Shown: positions 1-12,406 of the stretch, one piece after another
Numbering within the stretch: the first letter of the stretch is position 1
Layout of the letters: each line of letters starts with the position of its first letter
Source of the DNA: Emydura subglobosa
Taxonomy: Eukaryota > Chordata > Testudines > Chelidae
NCBI GenBank assembly: GCA_007922225.1
Contig: ML679974.1
Coordinates: 6,313,105-6,377,104 of the forward strand
Length of the DNA: 64,000 bases
Direction of reading: 5' to 3'
Notes under the pieces: generated by a model
The model's input: the letters and a program-made list of their open reading frames with translations, nothing else
Told to the model about the DNA's origin: nothing
The model's database searches: none
Made by a program: the position numbers and the translations under genes

Positions 1-759
1 CCCCAAGGAAGATAGTGTAGACATGAGCTTCTGGAGTAATTAATGCGGTGGTTGTAAATCGACCTAAGGTAAGTCAACTTATCTTTGTAGGATAAAAATA
101 GCCCTAGCCTACTCATCCAGTTTTGTTGGTATAACTAGTTCAGTTAGTAGTGTAATTTTTTTACCAAAATAATTATATGGGTAAAAGCCTCACTGTTGGA
201 GACAGTTACACCAGAGAAAAAGTTACTTTAACCATACATTTATTCCTGTTCCTATACAGGAATAGCTACACCAATATAAAGTGTCTTTATCCCAATATAA
301 ACGTGTCCGCACACAGAAGGGTTTTACTGCTTTAACTATGTATGGTACAACGTGCTAGTGTGGACAAGCACTTAATTTTGAATGTTAAAATCCAGGCCTT
401 CACACCTTGTATAATAATGAAGACTGTGTCTTCTGCCTGGACGAGCCACCAATTTATCACCTTATGCTTGGTGCCCACCATCACGGTACCTTCAATTCAC
501 CACTCGCAATTTTGAGGGGGGATGATCTGCAGCCTAGGAGGAGGAAGCTCCAGTTTCACACAGGGCAGGAGAAAAACAGAGGAAACAAATGTGCACGCTG
601 CAACCAGGGCATCATGCCACAGGAAAAGGGGGGCGCTGCAGCCCCAGTTCCATGCCCAGATGGGGCCCCCCTAAACGCACCTCAGAACGGAGCAGGGCAG
701 GATAGGGGCACCCCCTTCAGACACCCATCCCCTCAGCTTCCGTTCACACTCCTGATCAC
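1..759. other. Non-coding; MITE-like remnant
   Basis: No gene is seen. Positions about 195-380 carry the vocabulary of the short terminal-repeat elements found elsewhere in the window (paired short inverted blocks such as cctgttcctatacaggaatag, ending in tagtgtggacaagcac), so this is probably a diverged member of that group. The only long open frame here shows no protein-like features. Confidence 0.4.
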
Positions 760-1570
760 CTAGCGGCTGGGCTGGGGGCGGGCCAACGCTTCGGAACAAG
801 GCTGCACGCACCTCGGTCTCTGAGGCCAGCGGCTCCCCGCGGGGGAGCAGGGCCCGAGTCGCCGGGAGCAGGGAAGGGGGAGGAGCGGAAAAGGGGCGCA
901 CAGGTCACCAAGCCCAAGGAAGTTTAAGCGGAGTATCCCAGGGCGGGGGAGGGAGGCCCCCTGCGTGACGCACGCTGGGAAAGCCCAGGAGAGCTGCTTG
1001 GGCCGAGCCTTCTCCAGGGGCGCTCCCCATCCCGGGGCAGGGCTCTGCGTGGCGAGCAGCGGACGGGCGCACTCACCGGGGAGAGGTCGGCAAAGGCTGG
1101 AGCTGTTGCTCCGGGATCGCCGCGCGCGCAGCCCGACACCGGACGTTTGCAGCACTTGACTGCCCGTGGCGCGCGACCACACACGGAAGCCTGGGAGCGG
1201 GAGAGCACGGGCAGGTCGAGCGAGTGCGGGGCACGTCAGGGTGCGCCGCCGGCCAATCAGAGCCTAGTGCCCGCCTGGAGCAGACCCCAGCGCCTCCTCC
1301 GAGCCTGCGCCGAGCTCGCCCCCTTCGCTCAGGTGGAGGCCTAGACTCCCGCAGGGTAGGAGAGGGGGAGGGGCACTCTGCCCTCGAGAGAGGGAGAGGG
1401 CGGGAGTTCCCTGCGCCATTGCGGCGGCTGGGTTGGGGGGTGCATTGAGAGTCTCCCTCGTGGTCTGGAGAGGAAGCTGCAAGGCCCAGGCAGCGGCGCC
1501 CTCGGCTCTCCGCCAGGGGCGGGCGGCGCTGGCTGAGGGGGTCTGTGGTGGAGGGCGGGTAGAGGAGCCT
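760..1570 (-). promoter_or_regulatory. CpG island, likely host gene promoter reading leftwards
   Basis: About 800 bp of GC-rich, CpG-dense DNA stands out sharply from the AT-rich surroundings. It contains an inverted CCAAT box (ccaatcag at 1253-1260) and many GGGCGG-type boxes. On the minus strand a strong splice donor (CCG|GTGAGTG, near 1077) follows roughly 130 bp of GC-rich sequence that contains no ATG. That is the layout of a non-coding first exon for a gene whose body lies to the left of the window. The open frames across the island lack recognisable domains and look like by-products of GC richness. The orientation is an inference from the splice donor alone. Confidence 0.45.
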
Positions 1571-1754
1571 CCTTCAGCCTTTCCTGGGGTTCGAGTGTCG
1601 CTCTCTGCTGAAGGCTTGTGGGCATGGGGCTGTGTCCTTTCAAAATCGCCCTTCATTCAGCACTCATTGGCTGTGTGTGGGGCACAGACTCTGCAAATCA
1701 GGCAGGCCCCGAGGTGTTGCAGCGTAGTGGGTGGGTGCAGTGTTGGGCACAGGA

Positions 1755-1920
1755 TGTTAGCGAGACAAGGGGGGAGGTCATATCGTTTATTGGACCAATT
1801 TCTGTTGGTGAAAATCTTCTTCCGGCCTTCCCCTGATCTGAAGACGAGCTTTCTGTAGCTTTCACGAACAGACGTTTGTCCAGTAAAAGATATTACCTCA
1901 CCCACCTCATCTCTCAAAGT
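1755..1920. repeat. Foldback interspersed repeat (copy 1)
   Basis: Two imperfect inverted arms are built around phrases such as tttattggaccaatttctgttggtgaa and, on the other side, gtccagtaaaagatattacc, separated by a short centre. The same element recurs at about 32905-33130. The arrangement suggests a MITE-like or other structured short element. I cannot name the family. Confidence 0.6.
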
Positions 1921-2204
1921 TGTGAACTCATTTAAAAATTGAAGGATAGGGCCTAGGTCCAAGTGTCACGTTCATATAGGCAAGTTTTTTGTCGTTCTTA
2001 CTTTTATTTGTAAGTGCCTTTTCCTACCGGCAAAATAATACCACTAATGCATTTAATATTTCCATTCTGTGTCATGGAAAGGAAAATGGTTTGAGCAATG
2101 AATGTTCACTGGTAATGTTGCTACTATATTTGTCCACTCAGTGTTTGCTATTAAAGCTCTCTGCAGTAGAAGTGCTATGCAAAGCTTAAAACAGTACTTT
2201 CTAA

Positions 2205-2370
2205 GGCTACACTAGAGAGTTTACAGCAGCTGCTTCTCTAAACTCTCTAATGTAGCCATTCTAAGCTGATGGGAGAGAGCTCTCCTGTTGGCTTAACTAT
2301 TCCAGCCCCACCAAGGGGAGGTAGCTATGTCAGCGGAAGAAGCTCTTCTACCAACAGCACTGTTCACGTG
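2205..2370. repeat. MITE-like short element
   Basis: The sequence shares its core (gatgggagagagctctcctgttggc, then pairs such as agctatgtcagcgg) with the better defined element at 3418-3686. It also has an internal palindrome (agagagtttacagcagctgcttctctaaactctct). It is a probable non-autonomous DNA transposon copy with blurred ends. Confidence 0.5.
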
Positions 2371-2499
2371 TAGGATTAAAATTGTAACCCTGGAGATTCA
2401 TTCATAGCTTTGTTTGTAGATTCATTCATAGCTTTGTTCATTCATACCCTTATTTGTGTCAATCTCTATATGGTATTATTATTATTAAAGTTGTTTCCC

Positions 2500-3245
2500 C
2501 AGAATGTATAATCACCATATCACAATTCTGTCTGGATCATTTGAACTCCTCTCAGCCATACTCCATATTGTACATGTAAAACCCCATTTTGACCAAACGT
2601 ATTCCATCTTGTACAAAACTCTTTCTAAACCTTTAGATGAATAGGTAACTTTATTTGAACAAGGTGTGAATGGAGGGTGTATACGTACATGTGAACCAGA
2701 CCCAAACTGCCAGCTTGTCCTGTTGAAGTGTGGAGTCCACCCTAACAGCTGAAGAGTGCAAACACATCCTTAAAAAGCAAAAGAAGAATCCACCCCAGAA
2801 AACAAAAGAAAAACTTAATCAAGACACCAAGAACAAGCTGAAAGTCACATCTGCTATTGTCTGGCAATCAACAGTCACAGAGAAGCGACGCGACACAGAC
2901 AAAGTCAAAAACCTATAAAAAGACTGGATGAGATTGCAAGGCTTTGGGGGAGAGTAACGTTCTGCACACCATCAAAGAAGAGCGTCGGTGCATGCCCGAC
3001 AAAGACCCCTCTCTCCTTGTGCCCGGCTTCCCTTGCCAGGTAGCTGCCACGAGCCACGAACTCCAGCAACAGACCCAAGCTACGACCTCAAGCCACGATC
3101 AGGACTGGTAGCTATATAACTACAGAACGTTTTCTCGTGTGTTTGGGCGTGTGTGTGTGTGTGCATAGGCTTAAGATAGTTATTAATTTAGTTTCTGATA
3201 ATAAATGCGGCATACTGCCTTTTCGCCTTGAAACAGTCCCGAGTG
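2500..3245 (+). mobile_element. Candidate solo LTR with TATA box and poly(A) signal
   Basis: A TATAAAA box at 2914-2920 is followed about 285 bp later by AATAAA at 3200-3205, and a (GT)n tract lies between (about 3143-3163). This spacing and composition fit the U3-R-U5 structure of a retroviral LTR on the plus strand. The 62-codon lysine-rich open frame at 2730-2918 lies in the putative U3 and is not taken as a gene. I found no convincing TG...CA ends with a matching target duplication, so the boundaries are approximate. Confidence 0.5.
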
Positions 3246-3414
3246 CTTCCTTTTGCACAACACACATAAGCGCTTATGTTGATGTAAAAATTTACGTTGC
3301 TCAGGGGGTGGTTTATTCACACCCCTGCGTGACATAAATTATGCCAACATAAGCTGTAGTATAGACAGCCTAAATTGCACATGAGCTACAGTTAGAGAAA
3401 GGCACAAGAAGCTA

Positions 3415-3689
3415 CTAGGCCAGGTCCACACTACAAACTTACTACAGTGTTCAAGGATCTGAAATATCTACACCACTGAGTGACTCAGTCCTAGCCACCT
3501 CACCCTTGGTGTAGACAGTGCTATGTTGATGGGAGAGCTTCTCCTACCAACATAGCTACTACCTCTCACAGAGGTGGATTAACTATGCTGACGGGAGACG
3601 CTCTCCTGTTGGCATACTAGTGTCTTCACTAAAGCGCTACAGCAGTGCAGCTGTGCCACTACAGCTTTTTTAGTGTAGACCTGCCCTAA
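3415..3689. mobile_element. MITE with terminal inverted repeats
   Basis: A 16-bp left terminus (ggccaggtccacacta, 3418-3433) matches the reverse complement of the right terminus (agtgtagacctgccc, 3672-3686), and TA bases abut both ends. The roughly 270-bp interior has no reading frame and contains several smaller inverted repeats. This is a non-autonomous DNA transposon. The flanking TA would fit a TA- or TWA-targeting superfamily, but I cannot decide which. Confidence 0.7.
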
Positions 3690-4880
3690 TACATTCTTCC
3701 TTAGATATTGTAGTGCTATCAAACATTTATACTGCGCGTATTGCTAAGGTCTATCCAAAAAGTAAATATCACTGAATGAATTGGGTGGTATGGAAATTAT
3801 ATACCAGAGGACAAACCGTAAATTCATATAGATTTACATTTAAAAAAAAAAAAAAAAAAGCTGTTGCTGTTCAGTAGATTTCACTCTCACTTAACTTGCA
3901 CGTACTAAGCCAAAACAATTTGCTGGTATTGGTCTTCACCGTAGTAACATAAAAAGATAAGAAAACAGCTGTAAATAATTAACCCCCTAAAAGACTGGCT
4001 GAGCAGCAGACTGAAGTACTGGAGAACAGCTTGACTTTTTACTTTTCAGAAAGTAAAATACATGTTTGCATCTCCTCACACACCACTATCATGGAGACTC
4101 AATCTGAGGGATTGAAGAAGTATTGTGCAAGACTAGATTGTTTCAATTTTTTCAAATTTAAGTTTTGTAGAGCAATACCAGCAAATTTAACAGTACCAGG
4201 CATACACAATGGCCATAATTCTTAGTGTTGTACCACCAGATCCGGTTTGAAAATTTCGCTGGCTATGTCGACAGTGGAAATTGCATCTCCTGTGGGTTTT
4301 ACCTTTAATTGTTTTAATCCTGAATGAACAGTTCTCCAACGTGGGACTCAGCTGCAGGAGCATGGGGTTTTGCTTGTTATGTGTCTGAGTTAATGACTGT
4401 AGAAGAAAGAGAGCCTGGAACACTGGGCCTGGTCAGTACTGGGTTTACAATGGCATCAGGCCCACACTCAGCATGGGCACCAGCATCTGGACCGTGGCCC
4501 TGTCTTACTTTGCCTGCTCTCTGCTATTACCAGAGAAATTTCTTGTTTCTACTTTGTATTTCTGGTCTCTATTCTGAATAAGCAAAAGTCACTCCACCCT
4601 GAAATGAATGCTGCAGATCCTGAGCATTCTCAGTAAGAATTTAGGATTTCTATAAAAAACAAATACCCTGACACAGCGTGTATGTAGTACTTGGCAGAAT
4701 CGCAGCTCTGAGGTAAATGACAACAGTGAACATGTGAAAAACATGCCAGGGCATAGAACTGACAGCCAATAGCACAGTACTACTGAGCATGAGCAGTAAG
4801 TGGAGAGGTGACAGAAAGGTCAGTTAGTTGAGCATCTACCCATACTAGTCACAACTTGTTTTAAAGGTCAGAGCTGTCCA
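3690..4880. other. Non-coding, nothing identified
   Basis: AT-rich sequence with a poly(A) run at about 3841-3859. Short chance open frames only. The poly(A) run could be the tail of an old retroposed copy, but no source sequence was recognised next to it. Confidence 0.5.
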
Positions 4881-5560
4881 TCAGAATTCTGAGGTAATGG
4901 TCAAAACTGAGCATGTGCTAGTGAGGTATATAAAGAGAGGGCCACCATATAGTATAAAAGGGCCAGCTGCCAGCAACAGTTTGAGTCCTGCATCTGAGAA
5001 GGAGAGAAGCATGTAAAAGAGATGGGAAGCCAGCAAGAGAAGTTAGAAAAACAGCTGCAGAGAGAGAGAGAGAGAAGAAAACAAGTGGAGAGGAGCAGAG
5101 CTGACTGCCCAGGAACTGAACAACAGCAGCTGTGATTTTTAAAAGGAAAACATCAATGGACTTACAGCATAAGCTTAATATTCTTTTAATTATAATTTAG
5201 TGTAAGTATGGTGTAGGATAGTATATAGGGTTAGTATCTGTGTTTTTAGAAATGTGCACCGTTCTGCTATTAATTGCAACATATCTATGTAAACTTTAAT
5301 GCACTTTAAGATCTGCTATTAGCAATTTGTTGCAAACTGGCCACTTGCAACAAATGGTTTCGCTTAAAATAATGCTCTTGTAGTTTAAGTGTTCTTTAAC
5401 TTGCAATAAGGGATTTGTGCCTCAAGGATTTTGTGTCTTGTTTAAGACTTTTAGATCATATTGTAGTAGGAATTATTAGTTACATCACTAAAAGAACACT
5501 TTGCTTTTGAAAGAATACTGACTATGTTAATTAATTATTTGGAAGGTTATATCCATGTCC
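4881..5560. other. Possible old LTR or promoter remnant
   Basis: Two TATA-like motifs (gtatataaagag near 4926 and gtataaaaggg near 4952) precede purine-rich sequence with a (GA)n run at about 5062-5076. The grouping recalls an LTR promoter and leader, but no poly(A) signal at the expected place and no ends were found. Confidence 0.25.
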
Positions 5561-5679
5561 TTTAGTGTTTCCTGAACAACCCTGGGAACTTTCCCCTTGG
5601 GAAGAACAGACTAAGGGGAAATAGGCAAGTACTATAGCAGTATCCCAAAATTAATTTTTTGGGATAGCACAGCCTACAC

Positions 5680-6060
5680 CTTGAGACCCCACCCCTGCTT
5701 GGCCTCTTCCTCCTGAGACCCCGCCTGCTGCTCATTTCTTTCTGCCTCCTCCCCCACTTGCTCCTCTCTGCCCCCGACCTCTCCTCCTGCTCACTGCTCA
5801 CTCCTATCTGCCCCTTCCCTCTCCCCTCCACCCTGCTGTGCTTGCCCCCAGCCCTACCTCACTCTGGGGAACGACCCCTCTTCTTGCTGTGCTCTTGCTC
5901 CCGGCCCCTGCCTCACTTCGGACTGACCACTGCCCCACTGTGCTTGCCCCTGGCTCCTGCCTTGCTCTGGGGACCGACCCAGGAAGCCCCCTGCTAGCCC
6001 AGTTCTGGGCTCCCCTTCACACCTGCAGCCCCCTACCAGCCCAGCCCTTTCATTTTATTT
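5680..6060. repeat. C/T-rich imperfect tandem sequence
   Basis: This stretch has strong strand asymmetry (pyrimidine-rich on plus) with imperfect repeats of phrases like cactctggggaacgacccc and ttgctctggggaccgaccc. It accounts for the long open frames on both strands here, which are low-complexity and not credible proteins. Confidence 0.5.
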
Positions 6061-6179
6061 CCGCACTGCAGTCATTTACAGTAAGATGTGTGGTGTTACA
6101 GTGTCAGTGGCATATGTGCATATGCATGCACTGCAATCTAGTGCAGGCATAGGTGAGGTGCAGAGCGGGAGACTAATAA

Positions 6180-7630
6180 CATAGAACGAATTAACAAGTC
6201 CAAGTGATAAAGAAAATAATGATGAAAAAACATTTAAATGGTGCTCAAAAACAGAACTGTGAAGGAAAAGTTGAAGATCAGAATGCAAAACTGCATCGCA
6301 TAAGCAGTTACTTCATTAACAACATTATAGCGACTCCCAGTGATGATACCGATACTACTAGTAATTGATGATATTAGTATGTCGGCAGGTCCAGCCTACA
6401 TTGATCATGGCTCTGAAGGACATGCTGTTTCTTCTGATGAAATCCTTTCACCAAATAATGAACACAGTGATAACCTGTTGCTGCAAAACACACCAGCATG
6501 GTTACCTTCCTCTGATGCTGCCCTGTGGACTGCTAACACTTTTACCCAACAATATTGCATACACACAGGCCCCGATGTCTGCTGAAATGATGATGGAAAA
6601 TATGCAATGTCATCATGACAACATAAGGATTGAACAAGGTAATAACTTTTTATGCTTTTTTTAATACGACTTGAGTCATTTTATGAGATCAGCGTTTTCC
6701 AGCAGAGTTTGACTTAGCTATTAATTTTGTGAAACAATGGAAATAAACAGATTTTTATTGTATCTAAATGTAAAAATGTACATTCTAGGTTGCTTGCTAC
6801 TACACTATGAGCTGCTTACTGTCTTGATGCCCCACAAGTGTGCCTATATTCATCATAAATATTGGAAAGTATGCATTAATATTAAAATGTTTATTTTAGG
6901 AAACTGTGATACAGCCTTCAATCAAGTGTTCCCAAATGGTGAAACTGTTGAAAAGCCCTGGCTCATATACTCACCATCAACTGGCTGTGTCTTCTGTTTT
7001 GTGTGCAAATTGTTTTCTCCAAACACATCCGCACTAGCCAAGAAAGGACTTGATTCATGGGATCACATTGACAGACTTGGTGACCATGGAAGTTCTAGTG
7101 AGCACTGACAAGCTCTCACCACTTATATAATGCATTTATTGAAGACTCAAACCTTTGATAAGCATATATCAGATGGATATATTAAAAAAATAAATTACTG
7201 GACAGAAGGGTTCACGAGAATCGTATCAGCAATAAAATCTCTGACAACATGAGGTCTGGCACTGAGCGGGACTAATGAAACCTTTGGCAGTCTTAATAAT
7301 GGTAATTTCCTTGGCTGCCTAGAGTTCTTAGCAGAATAATTTCCTTGGCTGCCTAGAGTTCTTGGCCTGCCACAACTGACAAATATGAGAATGCTGGTCA
7401 TGGCAAAACATCATATTTATCATCAACGATCTGTGAAGAGTTCAAACTCATAGTTAACAAGGTAAAGCAGGACATTGTGGATGAGCTAAAATTGGCTAAG
7501 TACTTTTCCTTCAGTTTTGATTCCATGCCGGATATTAGCCATACTGATCAGCTGACATTTACTGTGCACTCCATGCAGACTAATTGTGGAATGCTTCTTG
7601 AATTTTGTTCCAGTTACATCACATACAGAT
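6180..7630 (+). pseudogene. Decayed hAT-type (TTF zinc finger / ZMYM1-like) transposase
   Basis: Several collinear plus-strand fragments read like a hAT-superfamily transposase of the TTF-type zinc-finger group. An N-terminal lysine-rich stretch with a 'GAQKQ' motif lies near 6235-6345. A TTF-type zinc finger segment (KPWLIYSPSTGCVFCFVCKLF, then a WDHIDRLG motif) lies at about 6950-7100. A segment ending in KYFSFSFDSMPDISHTDQ lies at about 7440-7560, which matches the start of the RNase-H-like core. The pieces fall in different frames with stops between them, and an imperfect tandem duplication of about 35 bp sits near 7305-7365. The C-terminal dimerisation part is not seen. It is non-functional. 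A domesticated host gene is unlikely given the number of breaks. Confidence 0.7.
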
Positions 7631-7974
7631 CTTCACCTGTTTAATGTTATCACCTGTTAATGTTATAATGTTTACCTGTTTAATGTTGACTGAGCCAATC
7701 CTTGCCACAGAGCACTGTAGCATACCTGTAGCTCCTATGGGGTGCTAGAGTTGTGTCTTGAGGACAATAAGCCTGGCTGAGTGCCTTTGTCATTGAGTCG
7801 TGCTGGTGATCCGTCTTTCTGGTAGTATTATTGAGGTCTGCTGAACTGATTATCTGCACAGGTCTGGAACAGCATATGGAGAGAGCATACATGTACCTAA
7901 CTGACAACGATTATTTGAGATTTCGAATAACCGGTTCAGTTGGAATTATTTAATCAAAGCTACTGTCAATCAAA

Positions 7975-8160
7975 CATTGTCCCCACCCCTGACCTCTCAG
8001 GCCCTGCCCACCTGTCAGACTGACTTCACCCCTTGACTCCACAGACCCTTACCCACCTGTCAGGTCGCCCCACCCCTCAGGCACCACACACCTGCCAGGC
8101 TGACTCTGCCCCTTGGCACCTCAGGCCCCACCCACCTGTCACCATAAGATCTACCTCTGG
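7975..8160. repeat. Short GC-rich tandem repeat
   Basis: Imperfect repeats of about 45-60 bp share the core ccccacccacctgtcag, for instance near 8005, 8050, 8085 and 8125. It directly adjoins the larger tandem array to its right. Confidence 0.6.
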
Positions 8161-8254
8161 GGTAGGTCCAGTGTCAAGATGGACACTTCCAGTGTCAAGA
8201 TGGACACTACTGGAAGCAAGAGAGTGGCAAATGATCCCCTCTACGAACTTCTCC

Positions 8255-8745
8255 CACTGCCCTCTACCAAATCCAGGTGGGTTTCACCCCTGTAAGACCA
8301 TCCCAAGAGCAGATTTGACCAATTGGGAGCAGTTCCGAGGCAGAGTGACCCATCCAGAAATGGGTTGCGTAACGCCTCTAAGAACCCCTCTCACTACCCT
8401 CCACTGGTCAGGGTGGGTTTCAACCCCATAGGACCTCCTTAAGAGTGGTTTTGACCAATTGGGGGCAGGTTCTGAGGCACAGTGACTGCCCGGAAGAGGG
8501 TCATGTGATCCCTCTGAGACCCCTTCCCACTGTCCTCTACCAATTGGAGCAGGTTTCAGACCCACAGGACTGCCCTGAGGGAGAATTTGACCAAATAGAG
8601 TATGTGCAGAGGCAGAGTGACCCACCCAGAAGTGGGCCATGTGACCCCTCTAAGAACTCCCCCCACTGCCCTCTTACAATTGGAGTGGCTTTCAGCCCTC
8701 TTAGACCATCCCAGAAGGGAAAAGTCTACCAATCGGAATAGATAT
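8255..8745. repeat. Tandem array, unit about 135-139 bp
   Basis: Three full units and one partial unit start near 8262, 8397, 8531 and 8670. Each unit contains, in order, a ctctaccaattgg-like block, a gggtttcaccc-like block, gtttgaccaattggg and gaggcagagtgaccca. The apparent open frames on both strands in this region repeat with the units and should not be read as genes. Confidence 0.8.
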
Positions 8746-8749
8746 AACA

Positions 8750-10140
8750 AGTAGGTCTAGGCTGGAACCCCCCCAATCTCTGAAGCTCATTGGTTGGCCA
8801 GCTCACAACACTACCCCTAGAAGTCTCAGCACCACACAGAAGAGGCCATCTCATTTCAAGAATGCACGTTTCAGAAATCGTGGAAATGCTGAGAGGAAAC
8901 ATGGATCCCTTCACCACCCCAGAGAAAGCGTTACATCAGCAACAATTCCAAAGAGGAGAGAGTGGCCGAGAGGAGCCCTTTGGCCTAGCTGTTGATGGAT
9001 ATGCCGGAACCTAACCCAGTGGCCTCTGGGAGGGTTTCATTAATCCATGCTGTGAAAGGTAGCATCATTTGGTAGGATGTTCTGAGAAAAAAAGTTATTA
9101 ATATATAGCCCAGCATGGCAGGAAAATGGCTCATTCAAGGACCCCAGGTGGAAAGGAGTGTTGACGTTTGGGTCTTGGAACCACCAGTCACCAATTTAAT
9201 CAGGGCCTATATCATCCTAACTAATGTTAAGAAACAATTGGTGATAAATCCCACCTACTCCCTCAAAAAGGTAATCATAGACCTGAGCTTAGCAAACATT
9301 TCAGCACTAGAACCCCACTATGAGTGGTTTGTCCAATCAATATCTGAAGCCTGAAAAACTGAATAGTTCTGCACAAGGTCCTCAAATCTGGCAAGGGATG
9401 GGTAAGCCAATCTGATGTGCCGAGTTTGGGATGCCAACAAGAAAATCATTTGCTTGGTCTTGGCTGAGAGCCTTGAGCTTTCATTGGATCACAGCTCTGG
9501 TGCAACAAGGACTCTTTGTGGGTATGGGTGGGGACTCTTCTTTGTGGATTATGTGAAGGGCCTCTTTTTGAAGAAGGAATTTTAGGGGGAAATTGCAAAA
9601 TATCAAGGCCACAGCCAGTCATTGGAATATTGATTATCATGCTTATAGCCACAAGCATCTGTAGGGCCTTTGTAGCAGCCTTAGCGCCTATAGAAGAGGG
9701 GATTGAGTGACCACCAGAATTGAGCATGACCCTGCTGCCATCCTGTTGAACTTTCTCTTAAAACTACTGAAGTATGCAGCTTTAAAAAACAGGAACTCTA
9801 GATATATTTGACTATTGGTATGTAGAAATACAGCTGAACAACGAATGGCTTGAAATTGCTTGCTTAACAATTTTTTTGATTGACATGTTATTGTAGTACA
9901 AGGATAAAAAGGTCTGAGTTGAGTGGACTCTTCTGTGAACCCATCTTAAGATTTCCAGCAGTAGACAGAAGGCTGGCCACTGGAAACCTGTCACTGACCA
10001 CTCAAAGACCACTCCAGCCCTTTGGTAAATATAGATTTGGGGTACTCTAACCTGTTGCATATGTGCTGGAGACTAAATAAAATAAAAGCTTTATGTGAAA
10101 GCATTCATGTTTGTACCAATAGAGAAGGCTAAAAAGACCA
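8750..10140. other. Uncharacterised, weakly protein-like remnants
   Basis: No intact gene. Between about 9115 and 9730 all three plus frames carry short stretches with hydrophobic, protein-like composition (for example IGILIIMLIATSICRAFVAAL near 9620-9685) broken by stops. It may be a decayed retroelement gene, but I recognise no diagnostic motif and do not assign it. Confidence 0.3.
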
Positions 10141-10149
10141 AACATTGGA

Positions 10150-10640
10150 AACCGTCTTGGTAAAAAATATTCTGATTAACTTTATTGATTACAATGTAAA
10201 CTCACTCACTGCACATTCACACCACAAATATACTGCTCCAGATAGGATGGAGTCCCGATGGCCAGTTGGCGTCCGATCCAGTCTCGAGGCATGGGGAGCC
10301 GGCACTGCATGCTTCTTTCAAGTTGAAACTCTGGCTGGATGTCAGACTTCAAAATACAGGTGTTTTGGCTTATCCTTTATAGCACATTCCATTGCTCATT
10401 CATCCTGCTGTTTTATTCACCTTTTAAGGCCTTTCCTTCTCATCTTCCCCATCTTGTTGTTTTGCTCACCTTTTAAGGCCTTAGCCCTTCATCCACAATT
10501 TCCAGCAAAAAGTCCCGAGCAGACCGCTATCACCTTTCATCAGTTGTTTTCACACAAAGGAATGTCTTGGGCAGGCCATTAATTCCAGCTTCTCAAATCA
10601 CCATCGAATATACGCACGCATTTCTTTCAAGTTCACCTCA
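10150..10640 (-). mobile_element. Weak LTR candidate (minus strand)
   Basis: On the minus strand an AATAAA (10182-10187) lies close to a possible LTR 3' end, preceded by GC-richer sequence with duplicated blocks (ttttgctcaccttttaaggcctt). No target duplication was found and no TATA box is clear. The resemblance to the confirmed minus-strand LTR at 16924-17663 is one of layout only. Confidence 0.25.
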
Positions 10641-12406
10641 TACATACTGGGCCTCAATGGCCCATACCATATTATACTGGATATAAATATATATGTTTTT
10701 AGGTACTAATGACCATATTTCTTATGAATCCCAGCACTTACAGGTGTTTGAAATTAGAGGTCTTCATGCCATAGGAGGAGTAACACAAAGGGACAGATTT
10801 TGAAATGAAGGTATTGGGATGGAAGTCAAAGTCCGTTATGTGGCTGATATAATCCAGGGCGTGTGACTTCTCTGGTTTGGATGCATGCAGAGAATGAGTG
10901 AAGGGGACCTAGTGAAGACAGGAGAGGGTGATAGGAAAGAGACTCAAGGAAAGCTGAGGAAGCTATGAATGAATTGCATAAAAAAAGAAGGTAAGCAGGT
11001 GGACCTCACTGCTGCTTCAGGCAGATGAATATAGCAGAAGCTTGCACTCAACTCAACCCCAGTTGATGGGATTGGGTGTGGTGGTGCGGGGGAAGAATAA
11101 GAAGAAAAAGAGTGACAGTGACTTGTTTGGGAGCAAGGCACTTTGAAATCCTCAAATGAAAACTGATATAAATACTGCTAACATGAACATCTTGGGTCAA
11201 TGATTAAATTGTAAGGTGCCCAAACAATATTTTTCTCTCTAAGATCTTTTTGTCCTGTTATTAGGACAACAACCCGGAAGAATGACAGAGGAGCATTCTA
11301 CAGTTATAATTTCCTGATTCTTTACCTAGTGGGTCTGGTGGTAAATCGAGAATTAGATTTATTTTTTGCAAAAAAGCTTATAGTACGCACACATTTTGTA
11401 TCAGAAATTTGAGTATTTAAAAATGATGGGGGGAAAGCATGACTCAAGCATATGCCAGGTTCCATTGGGGGTAGCATCAATGAAAAGCTAGGGTAAATTT
11501 TAAGTATCATGTCTTCTTCCCCTGCTCAGAGTAGGCTTTCATGAAATTACACTTAAATGTTGATAGCTGCAGAAGGCTGTTGTTAACAATGCCAGGAAAT
11601 TTGTGCCAAAAATAGTACGATAGACAGGGCTTAACTAGACATTTACTGGGTTCAGTGTAGCTTCATTTATTTTGCCAGAGAAATTTTAGGGAGCCAGAAT
11701 ATAGTTTCTTTTCCATATGCAATTCAGCTCTCAAACTCATGTTTTTAATTGCTGCTAGCCTCTGTTACTCCAAACAAAGAACATGCACTTCGTTTTGTAG
11801 GAGATTTGAGAGACTACTTATATCTCTGCTACAGCTGAGCTATCTTAGCAGACATTCCAGACTATTTTAAATGAGAAACTTGTTTTCAAGGCATTAATGC
11901 AACTTAGTCATTATCTCAGTTGTTTCATATGGTTTCCTTCTGGACCCTGAGGTGATCATTATTCATTCATAGTGATTTACTACACTTCCGATTTTTTCAA
12001 CTTGCTTAATCACTTCAGTCTTCAGTTTTAAGACAACGCTGATTTTCCATTAAGGTGCCTGAAAAGCAGGGGCTTCCCCCTTGTTTTCCACAGTGAACAT
12101 TTAGCAAAAAAGCATTCAACGTCTTTAGCACTTTGCCACCCCCTTAAAGATGGCCTACAAATGAAAAGTGTGGACTTTGTTTTTGCTTTTTAATGGTGTG
12201 TAATAGAGACCGAAAGGCAATAATCCCTTTTTATTCGTTTACTTCAAAAAATCAGATCCTGTAAGGCTTGAAAGAGTAGGATGACTGGATAACTAGAAAA
12301 TTGTCTTGTAACAGTGAAGAGTGAAAGCTGAGCAATTGAGATGTGAAGGCATTTTTATCTAAACTGTTTTAAAATAATTTTTTTAGCATTATTTAACTTC
12401 AATGAG
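10641..12406. other. Non-coding, nothing identified
   Basis: AT-rich unique-looking sequence. No RNA gene, no credible reading frame and no repeat structure was recognised. Confidence 0.5.

Noticed and set aside
5562..5831. Minus-strand Lys/Arg-rich frame
   Set aside because: It is explained by the C/T-rich plus-strand tract. No domain is present.
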